Positions 1 to 6,331 of a stretch of DNA of 9,107 nucleotides are shown one piece after another. Below the pieces are notes generated by a model. It was not told the origin of the DNA. It saw only the letters and a list, made by a program, of their open reading frames with translations, and made no database searches. This stretch comes from Acidobacteriota bacterium (GTDB lineage: Bacteria > Acidobacteriota > Terriglobia > UBA7540). The stretch is from positions 1 to 9,107 of the forward strand of contig PLWR01000145.1 of NCBI GenBank assembly GCA_003165615.1, in the 5' to 3' direction. The number at the start of each line of letters is the position of its first letter. The first letter of the stretch is position 1. Made by a program: the position numbers and the translations under genes.

Positions 1-113
1 TTGCGGCCCTGGAAAGAGATGCCCTGCATCTTTTCCAGCAACGCGGCAACGCTTTTGCTGCCATCGATTTTGAGTGGCCGCGTGGGTGTGGAAAGTATCT
101 GGTTTTTGCGCAT
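1..113 (-). CDS. Deoxyhypusine synthase-family protein (N-terminal fragment, cut by window edge)
   Basis: Only the first 37 codons are present; the gene continues beyond base 1. The start is ATG at 113-111, with an AGGAG ribosome binding site (119-123 on the plus strand) five bases upstream. The peptide begins MRKNQILSTPTRPLKIDG and contains EKMQGISFQGR (about residues 27-37). This matches the N-terminal pattern of the deoxyhypusine synthase family, where an 'I.G...V..L...M..M.FQ.RNL' stretch precedes the NAD-binding Rossmann domain. Eukaryotic DHS moves an aminobutyl group from spermidine to eIF5A. Bacteria lack eIF5A, so bacterial members are thought to act on small amines, for example as homospermidine-synthase-like enzymes; that role is inference here. 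The gene lies 94 bp downstream of pdaD on the same strand with no visible terminator, so the two are probably co-transcribed. The catalytic lysine and NAD site fall outside the window and cannot be checked. Confidence 0.72.
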   Translation of the reverse strand, partial: MRKNQILSTPTRPLKIDGSKSVAALLEKMQGISFQGR

Positions 114-207
114 TTCGACTCCTATGAATTCAACAAACCTTAGCCTTGCGGTTGGAAGTCCAAGCGGTGGTCAGGTGGGTGGACGTGTGAGCGTGCCCGC
201 CAATCAA

Positions 208-762
208 TTACTCATCAATGCCCAGCAAAATGGCGGCTGAAAGCACCGTGGTCCAAAGACCTCGCTTGTCACCGATCGCCGACTGCGTGACATTCATCGT
301 GCGGACGATTTTGTTGGAGATCAGGTAGATCTCTTTTTTCTCATTCCAGCTTCGGTCGGGATCGAATTCAACGCCCAGCGTGGTGGCGAGCATTTCGGCG
401 GCCAGCTCTTCCGCGTATTCCCCCGCCACCTCCTCGGTTTCTCCAAACGAATGGTGCTCGGAAAGGTAGCCGAAGGTGTTTCGGTCGTGGGGGAGCGCGA
501 CCCCAATGGAGGCCGCAATCAAACGATGCGGTTCGCGCGTGGAGTTCTCACTGATCACCACAAAGGTTACTTGCCCGGGCCGCAGTTCCTTGACGCCCTC
601 AGCGCGGGGAACCAATTTACACTTGGGAGGAAAAATGCTGGAAACCCGCACCAGATTGCACGCGGCAATCCCCGCGGAACGCAGCGCCTGCTCAAAGCTG
701 GTCAGCTTCTCGCGGTGCTTTCCTACACCTTTGGTAAGGAACATCCGCTTCGGTACGAACAC
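208..762 (-). CDS. pdaD: Pyruvoyl-dependent arginine decarboxylase
   Basis: This enzyme converts arginine to agmatine plus CO2, the entry to the arginine branch of polyamine synthesis. The proenzyme cleaves itself at a Ser-Ser bond to give two chains, the larger carrying a pyruvoyl cofactor. The site is visible as VRVSSIFPP, with cleavage expected between S41 and S42. Other family features are N36 before the cleavage motif, [20 protein letters not shown] (72-91), the probable catalytic E102 in YLSEHHSFG, and the C-terminal stretch [17 protein letters not shown] (157-173). At 184 residues the protein is full length. The start is taken as GTG at 762-760, giving [15 protein letters not shown] at codon 7 (744) is possible, and there is no in-frame ATG further upstream before a stop. 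The Shine-Dalgarno sequence is weak. A good promoter candidate lies at 869-898, and the DHS-like gene follows. The identification is secure; the exact start is less so. Confidence 0.93.
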   Translation of the reverse strand: MFVPKRMFLTKGVGKHREKLTSFEQALRSAGIAACNLVRVSSIFPPKCKLVPRAEGVKELRPGQVTFVVISENSTREPHRLIAASIGVALPHDRNTFGYLSEHHSFGETEEVAGEYAEELAAEMLATTLGVEFDPDRSWNEKKEIYLISNKIVRTMNVTQSAIGDKRGLWTTVLSAAILLGIDE

Positions 763-868
763 TCCGATGCCTGCCTTCTCCTGGACATGATGGATTCAGT
801 GCGTGCCTTCCAAAACGATGAAATCGTGGCCCAGGAAGGGAATTTCCGCTCGCTTACGGGAGATTTTT

Positions 869-898
869 ACCGTAGCAAGAATTTCAGAAAAGTGTCAA
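869..898 (-). promoter_or_regulatory. Candidate sigma-70 promoter for pdaD
   Basis: Read on the minus strand, a perfect TTGACA (-35, plus-strand 893-898) is followed after 18 bp by TACGGT (-10, plus-strand 869-874). The -10 box keeps the important T, A and final T. Transcription would begin near 861 and give a leader of about 100 nt before the pdaD start. An inverted repeat TACGG/CCGTA (855-859 and 870-874) overlaps the -10 box and could be an operator. This rests on sequence match only. Confidence 0.5.
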
Positions 899-926
899 TG
901 GATTTTTGGACCTTATCCTTGCAGGA

Positions 927-944
927 TGTTACACGTCTGTTACA
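927..944. repeat. Tandem TGTTACA direct repeat (operator candidate)
   Basis: Two exact TGTTACA copies (927-933 and 938-944) are spaced 11 bp apart, about one helical turn. They lie upstream of the pdaD -35 box, roughly 65-85 bp before its predicted start site, and also upstream of argA. That is a usual place for an activator or regulator site serving divergent genes. No regulator can be named from the sequence, and a chance 7-mer repeat is not excluded. Confidence 0.35.
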
Positions 945-1071
945 GGTTGCCTGGAGGAACCGCGTTCCCCCGGCAGGTTTGGCCCGAGGAAGCTCCGTTT
1001 GGGTGTAAAGTAGAACTGTCTCCAATTTTAAACTTGGCCGCAGGCCACCCTACAACTGACAAGGTGCCAAA

Positions 1072-2361
1072 GTGAAGCTGACAGACCTGCGTGGGATTCT
1101 TCAATACATCCCTCAATTCCGGGAAAAAACCTTCATTATTGCCGTAGATGGAGTCATCGTCACGGATGAGAACTTCGCCAACATCCTCCTGGACGTCGCC
1201 GTGCTGCGTTCATTGAACATCCGGGTGGTGCTCGTGCACGGGGCGGCGGCGCAGATTAAGGCTCTCGCCGAGAAGCAGGGCGTCCAGGTATCCAACCTCG
1301 ATGGCACCGGCGTGACCGATGCCCCGACCTTGGAGCTGGCCATGGACGCGGCCAATCGTCTCACCCACGAGATTCTGGAAGGCCTTTCGGCCAACGACCT
1401 CCGCGCTGCCTGTCCGAACGCCATCATTGCCCATCCCCTGGGGATCATTCTGGGCGTCGACCACCAGTTTACGGGAAAGGTCGAGCGTATCGACACGGAA
1501 CTTCTTCAAATGCTGCTGAACCAGGGGATTGTTCCCGTCCTGCCGCCGTTCGGCTTTGATGGCGACGGCAAGACGTACCGGGCCAACTCTGACAGCATCG
1601 CCCTCGCGGTGGCTGATGCCTTAAAGGCGATCAAGCTGATTTTCATTACCGCGGAAGTCGGGCTGCGCCATAACGATCAAATCATTCGCCAGATGCTGGT
1701 GGGGGACTTGCAGAAACTATTACATACCGCGGGCGGCGGATTTGCGGGGGAAATGTTGTCCAAGGCTCAACACGCCGCCGCCGCGTGCGCCATGGGTGTG
1801 CAGCGCGTTCACGTTGTCAACGGCCGCGAGGACGAGGGGCTGCTCGCCGAAGTGTTTTCCAATGAGGGCATCGGCACGCTGATTTACACCAACGAATACG
1901 AACAGATCCGCCCGGCCAAGAAGAAAGATATCCGGGCGATCCAGATGTTGACCAAGAAGGCAGTGGAAGCGGGCGAGCTCGTCCGGCGGACTCGCGCCGA
2001 CATGGAGAAGAACCTGGCAGATTACTACATCTTTGAAATTGACAAGAACCCGGTCGCGTGTGTGGCGCTGCACGTTTATCCCGCGCAACAAAAGGGCGAA
2101 CTGGCCAGTCTTTATGTGAATCCCACGCATGAAAACCAGGGCATTGGCCGGAAACTGATTCAATTCGTCGAAAATAAAGCTCTCGAAACCGGCCTGACGG
2201 AATTGATCACCCTCTCGACGCAGGCGTTTACCTACTTCCAGTCGAAGGGGGGCTTTGCCGAAGGCGGAATTGATGACCTTCCGCTGGACCGCCGCGAGCG
2301 CTACGACCAGAGCGGACGAAATTCGAAAATTCTGGTGAAGAAGCTGAAGGTTTCCGGATAG
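1072..2361 (+). CDS. argA: N-acetylglutamate synthase (amino-acid N-acetyltransferase)
   Basis: ArgA transfers an acetyl group from acetyl-CoA to glutamate, the first committed step of arginine synthesis. The 429-residue protein has the classical two-domain layout. Residues 1-275 form an amino-acid-kinase-like domain (VVLVHGAAAQIKAL at 52-65, GVTDAPTLELAM at 80-91, GVDHQFTGKVERID at 128-141, GGGFAGEM at 221-228). Residues 276-429 form a GNAT acetyltransferase domain, with the acetyl-CoA loop QGIGRK at 356-361 after SLYVNP (346-351). The kinase-like domain lacks the glycine-rich phosphate loop of true acetylglutamate kinases (it has VHGAAA in place of VHGGGP), as in E. coli ArgA, so it is probably a regulatory arginine-binding or structural domain. 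The start is GTG at 1072 with AAGGTG five bases upstream. The gene diverges from pdaD, so arginine supply sits beside arginine use. Feedback inhibition by arginine is usual in the family but not shown here. Confidence 0.9.
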   Translation: MKLTDLRGILQYIPQFREKTFIIAVDGVIVTDENFANILLDVAVLRSLNIRVVLVHGAAAQIKALAEKQGVQVSNLDGTGVTDAPTLELAMDAANRLTHEILEGLSANDLRAACPNAIIAHPLGIILGVDHQFTGKVERIDTELLQMLLNQGIVPVLPPFGFDGDGKTYRANSDSIALAVADALKAIKLIFITAEVGLRHNDQIIRQMLVGDLQKLLHTAGGGFAGEMLSKAQHAAAACAMGVQRVHVVNGREDEGLLAEVFSNEGIGTLIYTNEYEQIRPAKKKDIRAIQMLTKKAVEAGELVRRTRADMEKNLADYYIFEIDKNPVACVALHVYPAQQKGELASLYVNPTHENQGIGRKLIQFVENKALETGLTELITLSTQAFTYFQSKGGFAEGGIDDLPLDRRERYDQSGRNSKILVKKLKVSG

Positions 2362-2724
2362 GTAAAACGGTGATATGTCTCGCTTCCGCCTGGGGGAAAC
2401 ACGGAAGGTTATTCCTCGGGTAAGAAACTCCCTTTTATACAGTGCGACATAAAATGTAGCGTCGATCTCCGATCGACGAGTCGAGTTTCTACATTTTCCA
2501 GGCGGTAAACGAACGCGGCGACGAGCAAGTCGGGGGTTTGGCCGTTACACATCCAATTGAATTGTTTCCTTGGCTGTCCTACCATGGGGCCGTAATCTTT
2601 TTGATTCATTTCAAAGCAGGGTGGCGCAGAGCGAAGGTCCGCGTTGTTGCGCAGGAGATGGGAATCAACCGAGACGGTGAATCGCAGAGCTTCGCTCTGC
2701 GCCAACCCGACCGAAGGAAATGCG
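2362..2724. other. Intergenic region downstream of argA
   Basis: No supported gene lies in these 363 bases. A weak hairpin (CTTCCG 2383-2388, CGGAAG 2402-2407) just after argA has no T-tract, so it is a poor terminator candidate. The region contains palindromic repeat A (2451-2497) and a perfect 8-bp stem with a TTC loop, CGCAGAGC/GCTCTGCG, near 2687-2705 just ahead of the small gene at 2725. A short frame starting ATG after AGGAG near 2659 passes through that hairpin and looks non-coding. Confidence 0.5.
2451..2497 (+). repeat. Palindromic repeat A (TGTAGC...GAGTTTCTACA type)
   Basis: The ends form a perfect 9-bp inverted repeat, AAAATGTAG (2451-2459) and CTACATTTT (2489-2497). Inside is a perfect 8-bp hairpin, CGTCGATC-TCC-GATCGACG (2460-2478). 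The 14 bases GAGTTTCTACATTT (2483-2496) recur exactly, inverted, at 3156-3169 in repeat B. The layout of hairpin plus conserved flank is like REP- or MITE-type intergenic elements; the family is not named here. Confidence 0.7.
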
Positions 2725-2958
2725 ATGCTATTCGCTATAGTTTGGCGAGGAAAGAATATCGGTTTACGGCTGACACCCCACAAATATAAGAATGGAAAAT
2801 ATCATGTGGCAAGGAAGAAGGGAGGACCTTATTTCGATGTAGACCTGGATGAGATTCCCTCATGGATTGAGCGCGGCTATGGGCTGCGAATGAGCAATAC
2901 TTCAGAAAACCATCCCCCTGGGCTTATCATGCCCCAATCAATCCGAGGCTGGAAGTAA
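2725..2958 (+). CDS. Unrecognised small protein, 77 residues
   Basis: I do not recognise this protein. The start is ATG at 2725, preceded by GAAGGAAA (2713-2720), a reasonable ribosome binding site about five bases away. A longer frame reading from 2644 passes through a hairpin and looks non-coding. The product is basic in its first half (MLFAIVWRGKNIGLRLTPHK, then KNGKYHVARKKGGPYFDVD), followed by LDEIPSWIERGYGLRMSN (41-58) and PPGLIMPQSIRGW near the end. The 'W.E.GY..RMSN....LI.P.SI.G' pattern has the look of a conserved family, with a likely small beta-rich fold and an amphipathic helix. There is no signal peptide or membrane segment. Codon use is more AT-rich (TAT, AAT, ATA, CGA, GGA) than in neighbouring genes, hinting at transfer or weak selection. 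It sits alone between inverted repeats A and B. It is probably a real gene, but that is not certain. Confidence 0.5.
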   Translation: MLFAIVWRGKNIGLRLTPHKYKNGKYHVARKKGGPYFDVDLDEIPSWIERGYGLRMSNTSENHPPGLIMPQSIRGWK

Positions 2959-3155
2959 CGCTTGAGTCTGTCAAAAGCATAATCCCGAATCTGGAGGACA
3001 CGCCGATCCTGAATGTGCCTTACCGGGCAGCAATTCACTAAATGGTCGTCTGATGGGCGTCTTTCGGAACGGTTAGCCACTTGGCTGTGTCGCCAAAGCG
3101 TACCTGTGCTCTGTGCTGGCATCGCTAAGGGTCCGGTCCGGGAGATGCCCATCAG

Positions 3156-3197
3156 AAATGTAGAAACTCCAGACGGCAGTCGGAGACCGCTGCTACA
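3156..3197 (-). repeat. Palindromic repeat B, inverted relative to repeat A
   Basis: On the minus strand this begins TGTAGCAGCGG and ends GAGTTTCTACATTT, the same ends as repeat A. Its inner stem is different: GCGGTC-TCC-GACTGC with one G-T pair, but the same TCC loop. Two stems with unlike sequences that still pair, around a shared loop and shared flanks, suggest a structured repeat family. The TAG inside its leading TGTAG is the stop codon of the ornithine decarboxylase gene (3193-3195). The hairpin lies directly past the stop and could act on the 3' end of that mRNA. Confidence 0.65.
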
Positions 3198-4329
3198 GTT
3201 GGTTCACATGCACGACCTTGGCCGGTGGGAAGCCGTTAAACGACGTGCTGCTGGCGGCGGAATAGGCGCCGATGTTTTCCGAGTAGAGCAGATCGCCCAT
3301 ATCCAAATCCGGGAGCTGCGCGGCCAGGGTGATGGTATCGAGGGCGTCGCACGTGGGGCCGAAGACGGAGCAGATCTGAGTGGGACCTTTCTTGAAACTT
3401 CGCAGGCGGTACTGGCAGTGGTCAAATATCTGGCCGCTATAGGTGTGGTAGACGCCGTCATTGATATAGTAACAAAGTTTGCCGTCGCGGACGGCCTTGC
3501 CGATGATCTGGGAGACGGCGGTGGCGGCGGTGGCCACCAGGAAACGCCCGGGCTCCGCGAGGATTTCGATCGGTTCGGGGAATAGCCGGTTCAACTCGGC
3601 GGTGATGGTTTTGGCAAGTCTCCGGAAGGGTGGGATGGCGTTGTCGTAGTGGGCAGGAAAACCACCGCCGATGTCGAGGAGCTTGAGATCGAAGCCCCGC
3701 GTCCTGGCCTCGGCGAAAACGCTCGCCGCCAGGTGCAGTGCCTGGCTGTAGTTTGCCGGGTTCGTGCACTGGCTGCCGACGTGAAAGCTCAACCCCTCGA
3801 CCTCGAGTTTGTTATTTTGGGCGAAGGCCATCAGGTCCACCGCCTCGCCGGGTAAGGCGCCAAACTTGCTTGACAGCTCCACCATCGATCCCGTGTTGGG
3901 AACGCGCAACCGCAGCATCAAGCCCGAGTGCGGCGCATAATGGGCGATCTTGATCACCTCCTCATAGTTATCGTAGGTGACCAAGGGCTTATAGGGATCC
4001 AACCGCTCGAGCGTTTCAACCGCTTTGATCGGGTTCGCGTAAATGATGCGATCCCAGATGAAATCCTGCCGCTCCTTCGCCGGAAGATCCTTGATCATTT
4101 CGTGAACGTTCAAGAACTCGGCCACGCTGGCGACGTCGAAACTGGCTCCGGCATCGTAGAACGTTTGCACGATCGCCGGGTCGTTGTTAGCCTTGACCGC
4201 ATAGTAGACCTGGACGCGCGGCAAGTGCTTGCGGAATTGCTTGTAATTTTCCCGCAGCACTTTATGGTCCACGACCACAATCGGCGTGCCGTGCTTCTTG
4301 GCCAATTGAATCAGTTTCTTTTGTTCCAT
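3193..4329 (-). CDS. Ornithine decarboxylase (fold-III PLP decarboxylase, eukaryotic ODC-like)
   Basis: The enzyme should convert ornithine to putrescine with PLP. The 378-residue protein shows the alanine-racemase/ODC-fold signatures in order: YYAVKANND with PLP lysine K46; SFHVGSQC (181-188) with H183 stacking on PLP; the GGGFP glycine loop (221-225) and EPGR (259-262) binding the phosphate; YINDGVYHTY (288-297); GPTCDALDT (324-332) with C327-D328, the partner-subunit catalytic Cys-Asp pair as in mouse ODC; and SENIGAYSAASSTSFNGF (350-367). The GPTCDALD and ENIGAY motifs fit ODC or lysine/ornithine decarboxylase rather than diaminopimelate decarboxylase. It has the short bacterial length with no PEST tail. 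ATG at 4329 has no clear Shine-Dalgarno sequence, and an upstream ATG at 4352 is out of frame. It lies downstream of homospermidine synthase on the same strand, so it probably supplies that enzyme's putrescine. Whether it also accepts lysine cannot be read from the sequence. Confidence 0.9.
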   Translation of the reverse strand: MEQKKLIQLAKKHGTPIVVVDHKVLRENYKQFRKHLPRVQVYYAVKANNDPAIVQTFYDAGASFDVASVAEFLNVHEMIKDLPAKERQDFIWDRIIYANPIKAVETLERLDPYKPLVTYDNYEEVIKIAHYAPHSGLMLRLRVPNTGSMVELSSKFGALPGEAVDLMAFAQNNKLEVEGLSFHVGSQCTNPANYSQALHLAASVFAEARTRGFDLKLLDIGGGFPAHYDNAIPPFRRLAKTITAELNRLFPEPIEILAEPGRFLVATAATAVSQIIGKAVRDGKLCYYINDGVYHTYSGQIFDHCQYRLRSFKKGPTQICSVFGPTCDALDTITLAAQLPDLDMGDLLYSENIGAYSAASSTSFNGFPPAKVVHVNQL

Positions 4330-4403
4330 AGGTTATGGTTTGAGTCAGTCATGATCTTGACGCGCCCATGATGCGCCAAGTGTACTGCGTCGGAAATTCA
4401 CTT

Positions 4404-4475
4404 GTAGCGCCGACCTTTAGGTCGGCACTTGCTGAGCATTAGATCATCACATGCTGACCTAAAGGTCAGCGCTAC
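4404..4475. repeat. Inverted pair of GTAGC palindromic repeats between HSS and ODC genes
   Basis: Two 23-bp units face each other: 4404-4426 on the plus strand (GTAGC then the hairpin GCCGACCT-TT-AGGTCGGC) and 4453-4475 on the minus strand. The second unit differs from the first at only two positions, and these pair with each other in the stem (C-G replaced by T-A). The pair therefore resembles a bacterial interspersed mosaic element of REP type. It sits in the 170-bp gap between the homospermidine synthase stop and the ODC start. No T-tract follows, so it is not a typical terminator, but folded in the mRNA it could protect or separate the two messages. Confidence 0.75.
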
Positions 4476-4499
4476 GCCGACCCTTTGCGACGCACCACC

Positions 4500-5966
4500 C
4501 TAAATGCCATCGCCTTCCGTGATCAAAAAGTTCTTGAACTGCCACTCATCGGACGTGTCGAGCTGGGGCTTGTTGTATCCACGGAAGGCGTTGGAGTAAT
4601 GCTTGAGCGGGGTCCAATCGTAGCCCACGGAAACGAACTTGCCCAGGTAGGGCTTGCTGACGTCCAGCACAAAGTCATGGGGTAGGTCGTCAGGCACGCA
4701 CAGCCCCCGCCGCGGGTTCTCGACCATCCACATGCAGGCGGCGACAACCGAGATGGCCACCTGCATCGTGGTAGCGTTCTGGTGCGGCACCATGCGGCGC
4801 GATTCCTCGATACCGAGGTCGGAGCCGGTCCACCACGATTGGTAGGGGTGCCCCATCACCAGCGCACCCAGAATATCGGCTCCGCTGATGATTTCGTCAG
4901 TCATGATACGGATGTTCGGTTGCAGCCGGTAGTCGTAGCCACGCAGCTCGTGGAGCGAGGCAATGGCCGAGTCGCACGGGCAATAAGCATAGTGGACCGT
5001 GGGGCGGTAAATCGCCTTGCCGTTTTCCCAAACGGTCAGCTTCTCGGTAATGGTGAAAGCCTCGCCGTGGCGCACGATCATGCCGATAATGTCGTGGGTC
5101 GGTGGCACCCAACTGGCAACGTAGGTGTTGATGCCCATCCGCGCCAGGCAGATCTGGCTCTTGGGGCCGTCCGCATGCTCGTAGGCGAAGGCGGGCAGCT
5201 CCTTTTCATGGGTGCCCCAGCCCATCTCGGCCGTGGTCGTTCCTTCTTCCCGGAAGCCCTCAACGCTCCAGGTGTTGACGAACTCGTTGACCTGTTTGGG
5301 CTGGTCGGTGATCTGGGTGTCGCGCTCGCTGCAGTGAATCACCTTGACGCCGAGTTGGCGGGCCAGGTGGTTGAAGTTCCCCGCCTTGACGTGGTGGGCG
5401 ATCTCCTCCGCCTGCGCCCCGCTGAATTTCTTTTCCGCCAGCGCCTTCTCCGCGATATCCAGAAGCGCTTGCTTGGTGAAATGGCTGATCAGGCCCGGGT
5501 TCGCTCCGTGTTCGATCACTGCCGTCGGCCCCGGCTTACTCCACTTGGCAACCATCCTCCGCAGATTCATGTGGCGCCAGTAGAGGGTTCGCTCGGTTGG
5601 GTGTTTGTTGTCGGACCCAGCGTAGGGATCCCAGAGTTCCACCGAAGTGTTGATATAGAGGATGCCCTGGTCGTGGCACCACTGCACGATTTCGCAGCAA
5701 TCGATATTCCACGCCAGGTCGATCAGCAGATCCCCGGCGGAAAGGTGCTGCCCCAACAGGCTCCCCATGTTCTCCGGCGCCACGCGATCCTTGATGAAAG
5801 TCATCCCCTGCGCGATCCAGGGCTTCAGGGCTTCGTCGTTCTGGTCGAAGTCAATCGTGGTGACGCGCTTGGGATCGATATTGAGGTGAGTGATCAGGAT
5901 GGGCAGCGTGCAGCGCGCCACTGCTCCAAAGCCGACGAACACCACTCGATTCGGAAATGTAACCAT
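4500..5966 (-). CDS. hss: Homospermidine synthase (saccharopine-reductase-like)
   Basis: The enzyme uses NAD+ to join two putrescine molecules into sym-homospermidine, releasing ammonia; it can also use spermidine as donor in some bacteria. The 488-residue protein begins with a Rossmann NAD-binding fold (VVFVGFGAVARCTLPIL, 8-24; the usual GxGxxG reads GFGAVA). Further stretches typical of bacterial HSS are DLAWNIDCCEIVQWC (83-97), INTSVELWDPY (105-115), IEHGANPGLISHFTKQALLD (151-170), YHPTVHYAY-like RPTVHYAYCPCDSA (321-334) and MGHPYQSWWTGSDLG (371-385). The length agrees with characterised bacterial enzymes of about 480 residues. ATG at 5966 has a GGGGAGA ribosome binding site (5974-5980) seven bases upstream. 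A promoter candidate is at 6091-6119, and a leader hairpin at 5984-6012 ends three bases before that site. The ODC gene follows 170 bp downstream on the same strand, so the pair forms an ornithine-to-homospermidine module. A long open frame on the opposite strand is antisense shadow. Confidence 0.92.
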   Translation of the reverse strand: MVTFPNRVVFVGFGAVARCTLPILITHLNIDPKRVTTIDFDQNDEALKPWIAQGMTFIKDRVAPENMGSLLGQHLSAGDLLIDLAWNIDCCEIVQWCHDQGILYINTSVELWDPYAGSDNKHPTERTLYWRHMNLRRMVAKWSKPGPTAVIEHGANPGLISHFTKQALLDIAEKALAEKKFSGAQAEEIAHHVKAGNFNHLARQLGVKVIHCSERDTQITDQPKQVNEFVNTWSVEGFREEGTTTAEMGWGTHEKELPAFAYEHADGPKSQICLARMGINTYVASWVPPTHDIIGMIVRHGEAFTITEKLTVWENGKAIYRPTVHYAYCPCDSAIASLHELRGYDYRLQPNIRIMTDEIISGADILGALVMGHPYQSWWTGSDLGIEESRRMVPHQNATTMQVAISVVAACMWMVENPRRGLCVPDDLPHDFVLDVSKPYLGKFVSVGYDWTPLKHYSNAFRGYNKPQLDTSDEWQFKNFLITEGDGI

Positions 5967-5983
5967 CGTTATTTCTCCCCTTC

Positions 5984-6012
5984 GTGGTGGCCGAAGCTAA
6001 ACAAGCCACCAC
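5984..6012 (-). promoter_or_regulatory. Leader hairpin beside the hss ribosome binding site
   Basis: On the minus strand, GTGGTGGC and GCCACCAC form a perfect 8-bp stem with a 13-base loop. The downstream arm ends three bases before the GGGGAG ribosome binding site (5975-5980) of the homospermidine synthase gene. Its position would let it influence ribosome access, but no alternative pairing with the ribosome binding site is obvious and no known riboswitch is recognised. Confidence 0.4.
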
Positions 6013-6090
6013 CCGGAAGCCATGCGACGGCCCAGGCAAACCGAACCGCTCCGCTTCGCGAGACAAGTAATATGCGCCGAATGCACGACT

Positions 6091-6119
6091 AAAATAACAG
6101 GATCGTGAATTTTCGGCAA
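6091..6119 (-). promoter_or_regulatory. Candidate promoter for the hss-ODC pair
   Basis: On the minus strand, TTGCCG (-35, plus-strand 6114-6119) is followed after exactly 17 bp by TATTTT (-10, plus-strand 6091-6096). A TG one base before the -10 makes it an extended -10 element. The start site would be near 6084, giving a leader of about 118 nt that contains the hairpin at 5984-6012. Confidence 0.5.
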
Positions 6120-6200
6120 GTCTGTATGACTCACTGACTCTGTCCAGCCGCAGTTGTTAAGCTCTGTCGTAATGCCCGGTAGGGGCCGGGCTTCACAGCG

Positions 6201-6331
6201 TGCGGAAAAATGCCCCAATGCTGTCATCCTGAGCGAAGCGAAGGACCTCGGCATTTGAATTTTCAAGCAAATGCATAGATCCTTCGTCGGCTTCGCCTCC
6301 TCAGGATGACAGTGTGCGGAATTTTTCCGCA
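6201..6331. repeat. 131-bp nested inverted repeat ('GTCATCCTGAGCGAAG' type)
   Basis: Three nested inverted repeats share one centre. The outer pair is TGCGGAAAAAT (6201-6211) with ATTTTTCCGCA (6321-6331), a perfect 11 bp. The middle pair is CTGTCATCCTGAG (6221-6233) with CTCAGGATGACAG (6300-6312), a perfect 13 bp, continuing imperfectly through GCGAAGCGAAGGA and its partner. The inner pair is GCATTTG (6251-6257) with CAAATGC (6268-6274). The right arm also holds its own hairpin, TGCGGAA-TTT-TTCCGCA (6315-6331). The 'gtcatcctgagcgaagcgaagga' core is a widespread intergenic repeat in Acidobacteriota and some other phyla (general knowledge). There is no open frame, so if mobile it would depend on another element. 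Confidence 0.75.

Larger units (their letters stand above)
763..1071. other. Divergent intergenic region between pdaD and argA
   Basis: This 309-base stretch separates two divergent genes and contains no convincing gene. Open frames through it are continuations of antisense frames of pdaD. It carries a sigma-70-type promoter candidate facing pdaD (869-898), two TGTTACA direct repeats 11 bp apart (927-944), and the weak AAGGTG ribosome binding site of argA at 1061-1066. I could not find a well-spaced promoter facing argA. TAAAGT at 1006-1011 could serve as a -10 box, but its nearest TTG-type -35 box (TTGGCC, 979-984) is 21 bp away. Confidence 0.6.

Noticed and set aside
451..1008. A 185-residue plus-strand frame over pdaD and its upstream gap.
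   Set aside because: It is antisense to the well-supported arginine decarboxylase and has no recognisable motif.
2383..2407. A hairpin after argA as a terminator.
   Set aside because: It has only a 6-bp stem with a 13-base loop and no T-tract.
2659..2789. A 43-residue frame starting after AGGAG, overlapping the small gene at 2725.
   Set aside because: It contains the CGCAGAGC hairpin, has no patterned sequence, and competes with the better 77-residue frame.
4782..6092. A 436-residue open frame on the plus strand.
   Set aside because: It is antisense to homospermidine synthase, whose motifs and ribosome binding site are clear. The frame has no family features and is a typical shadow of a GC-rich gene.
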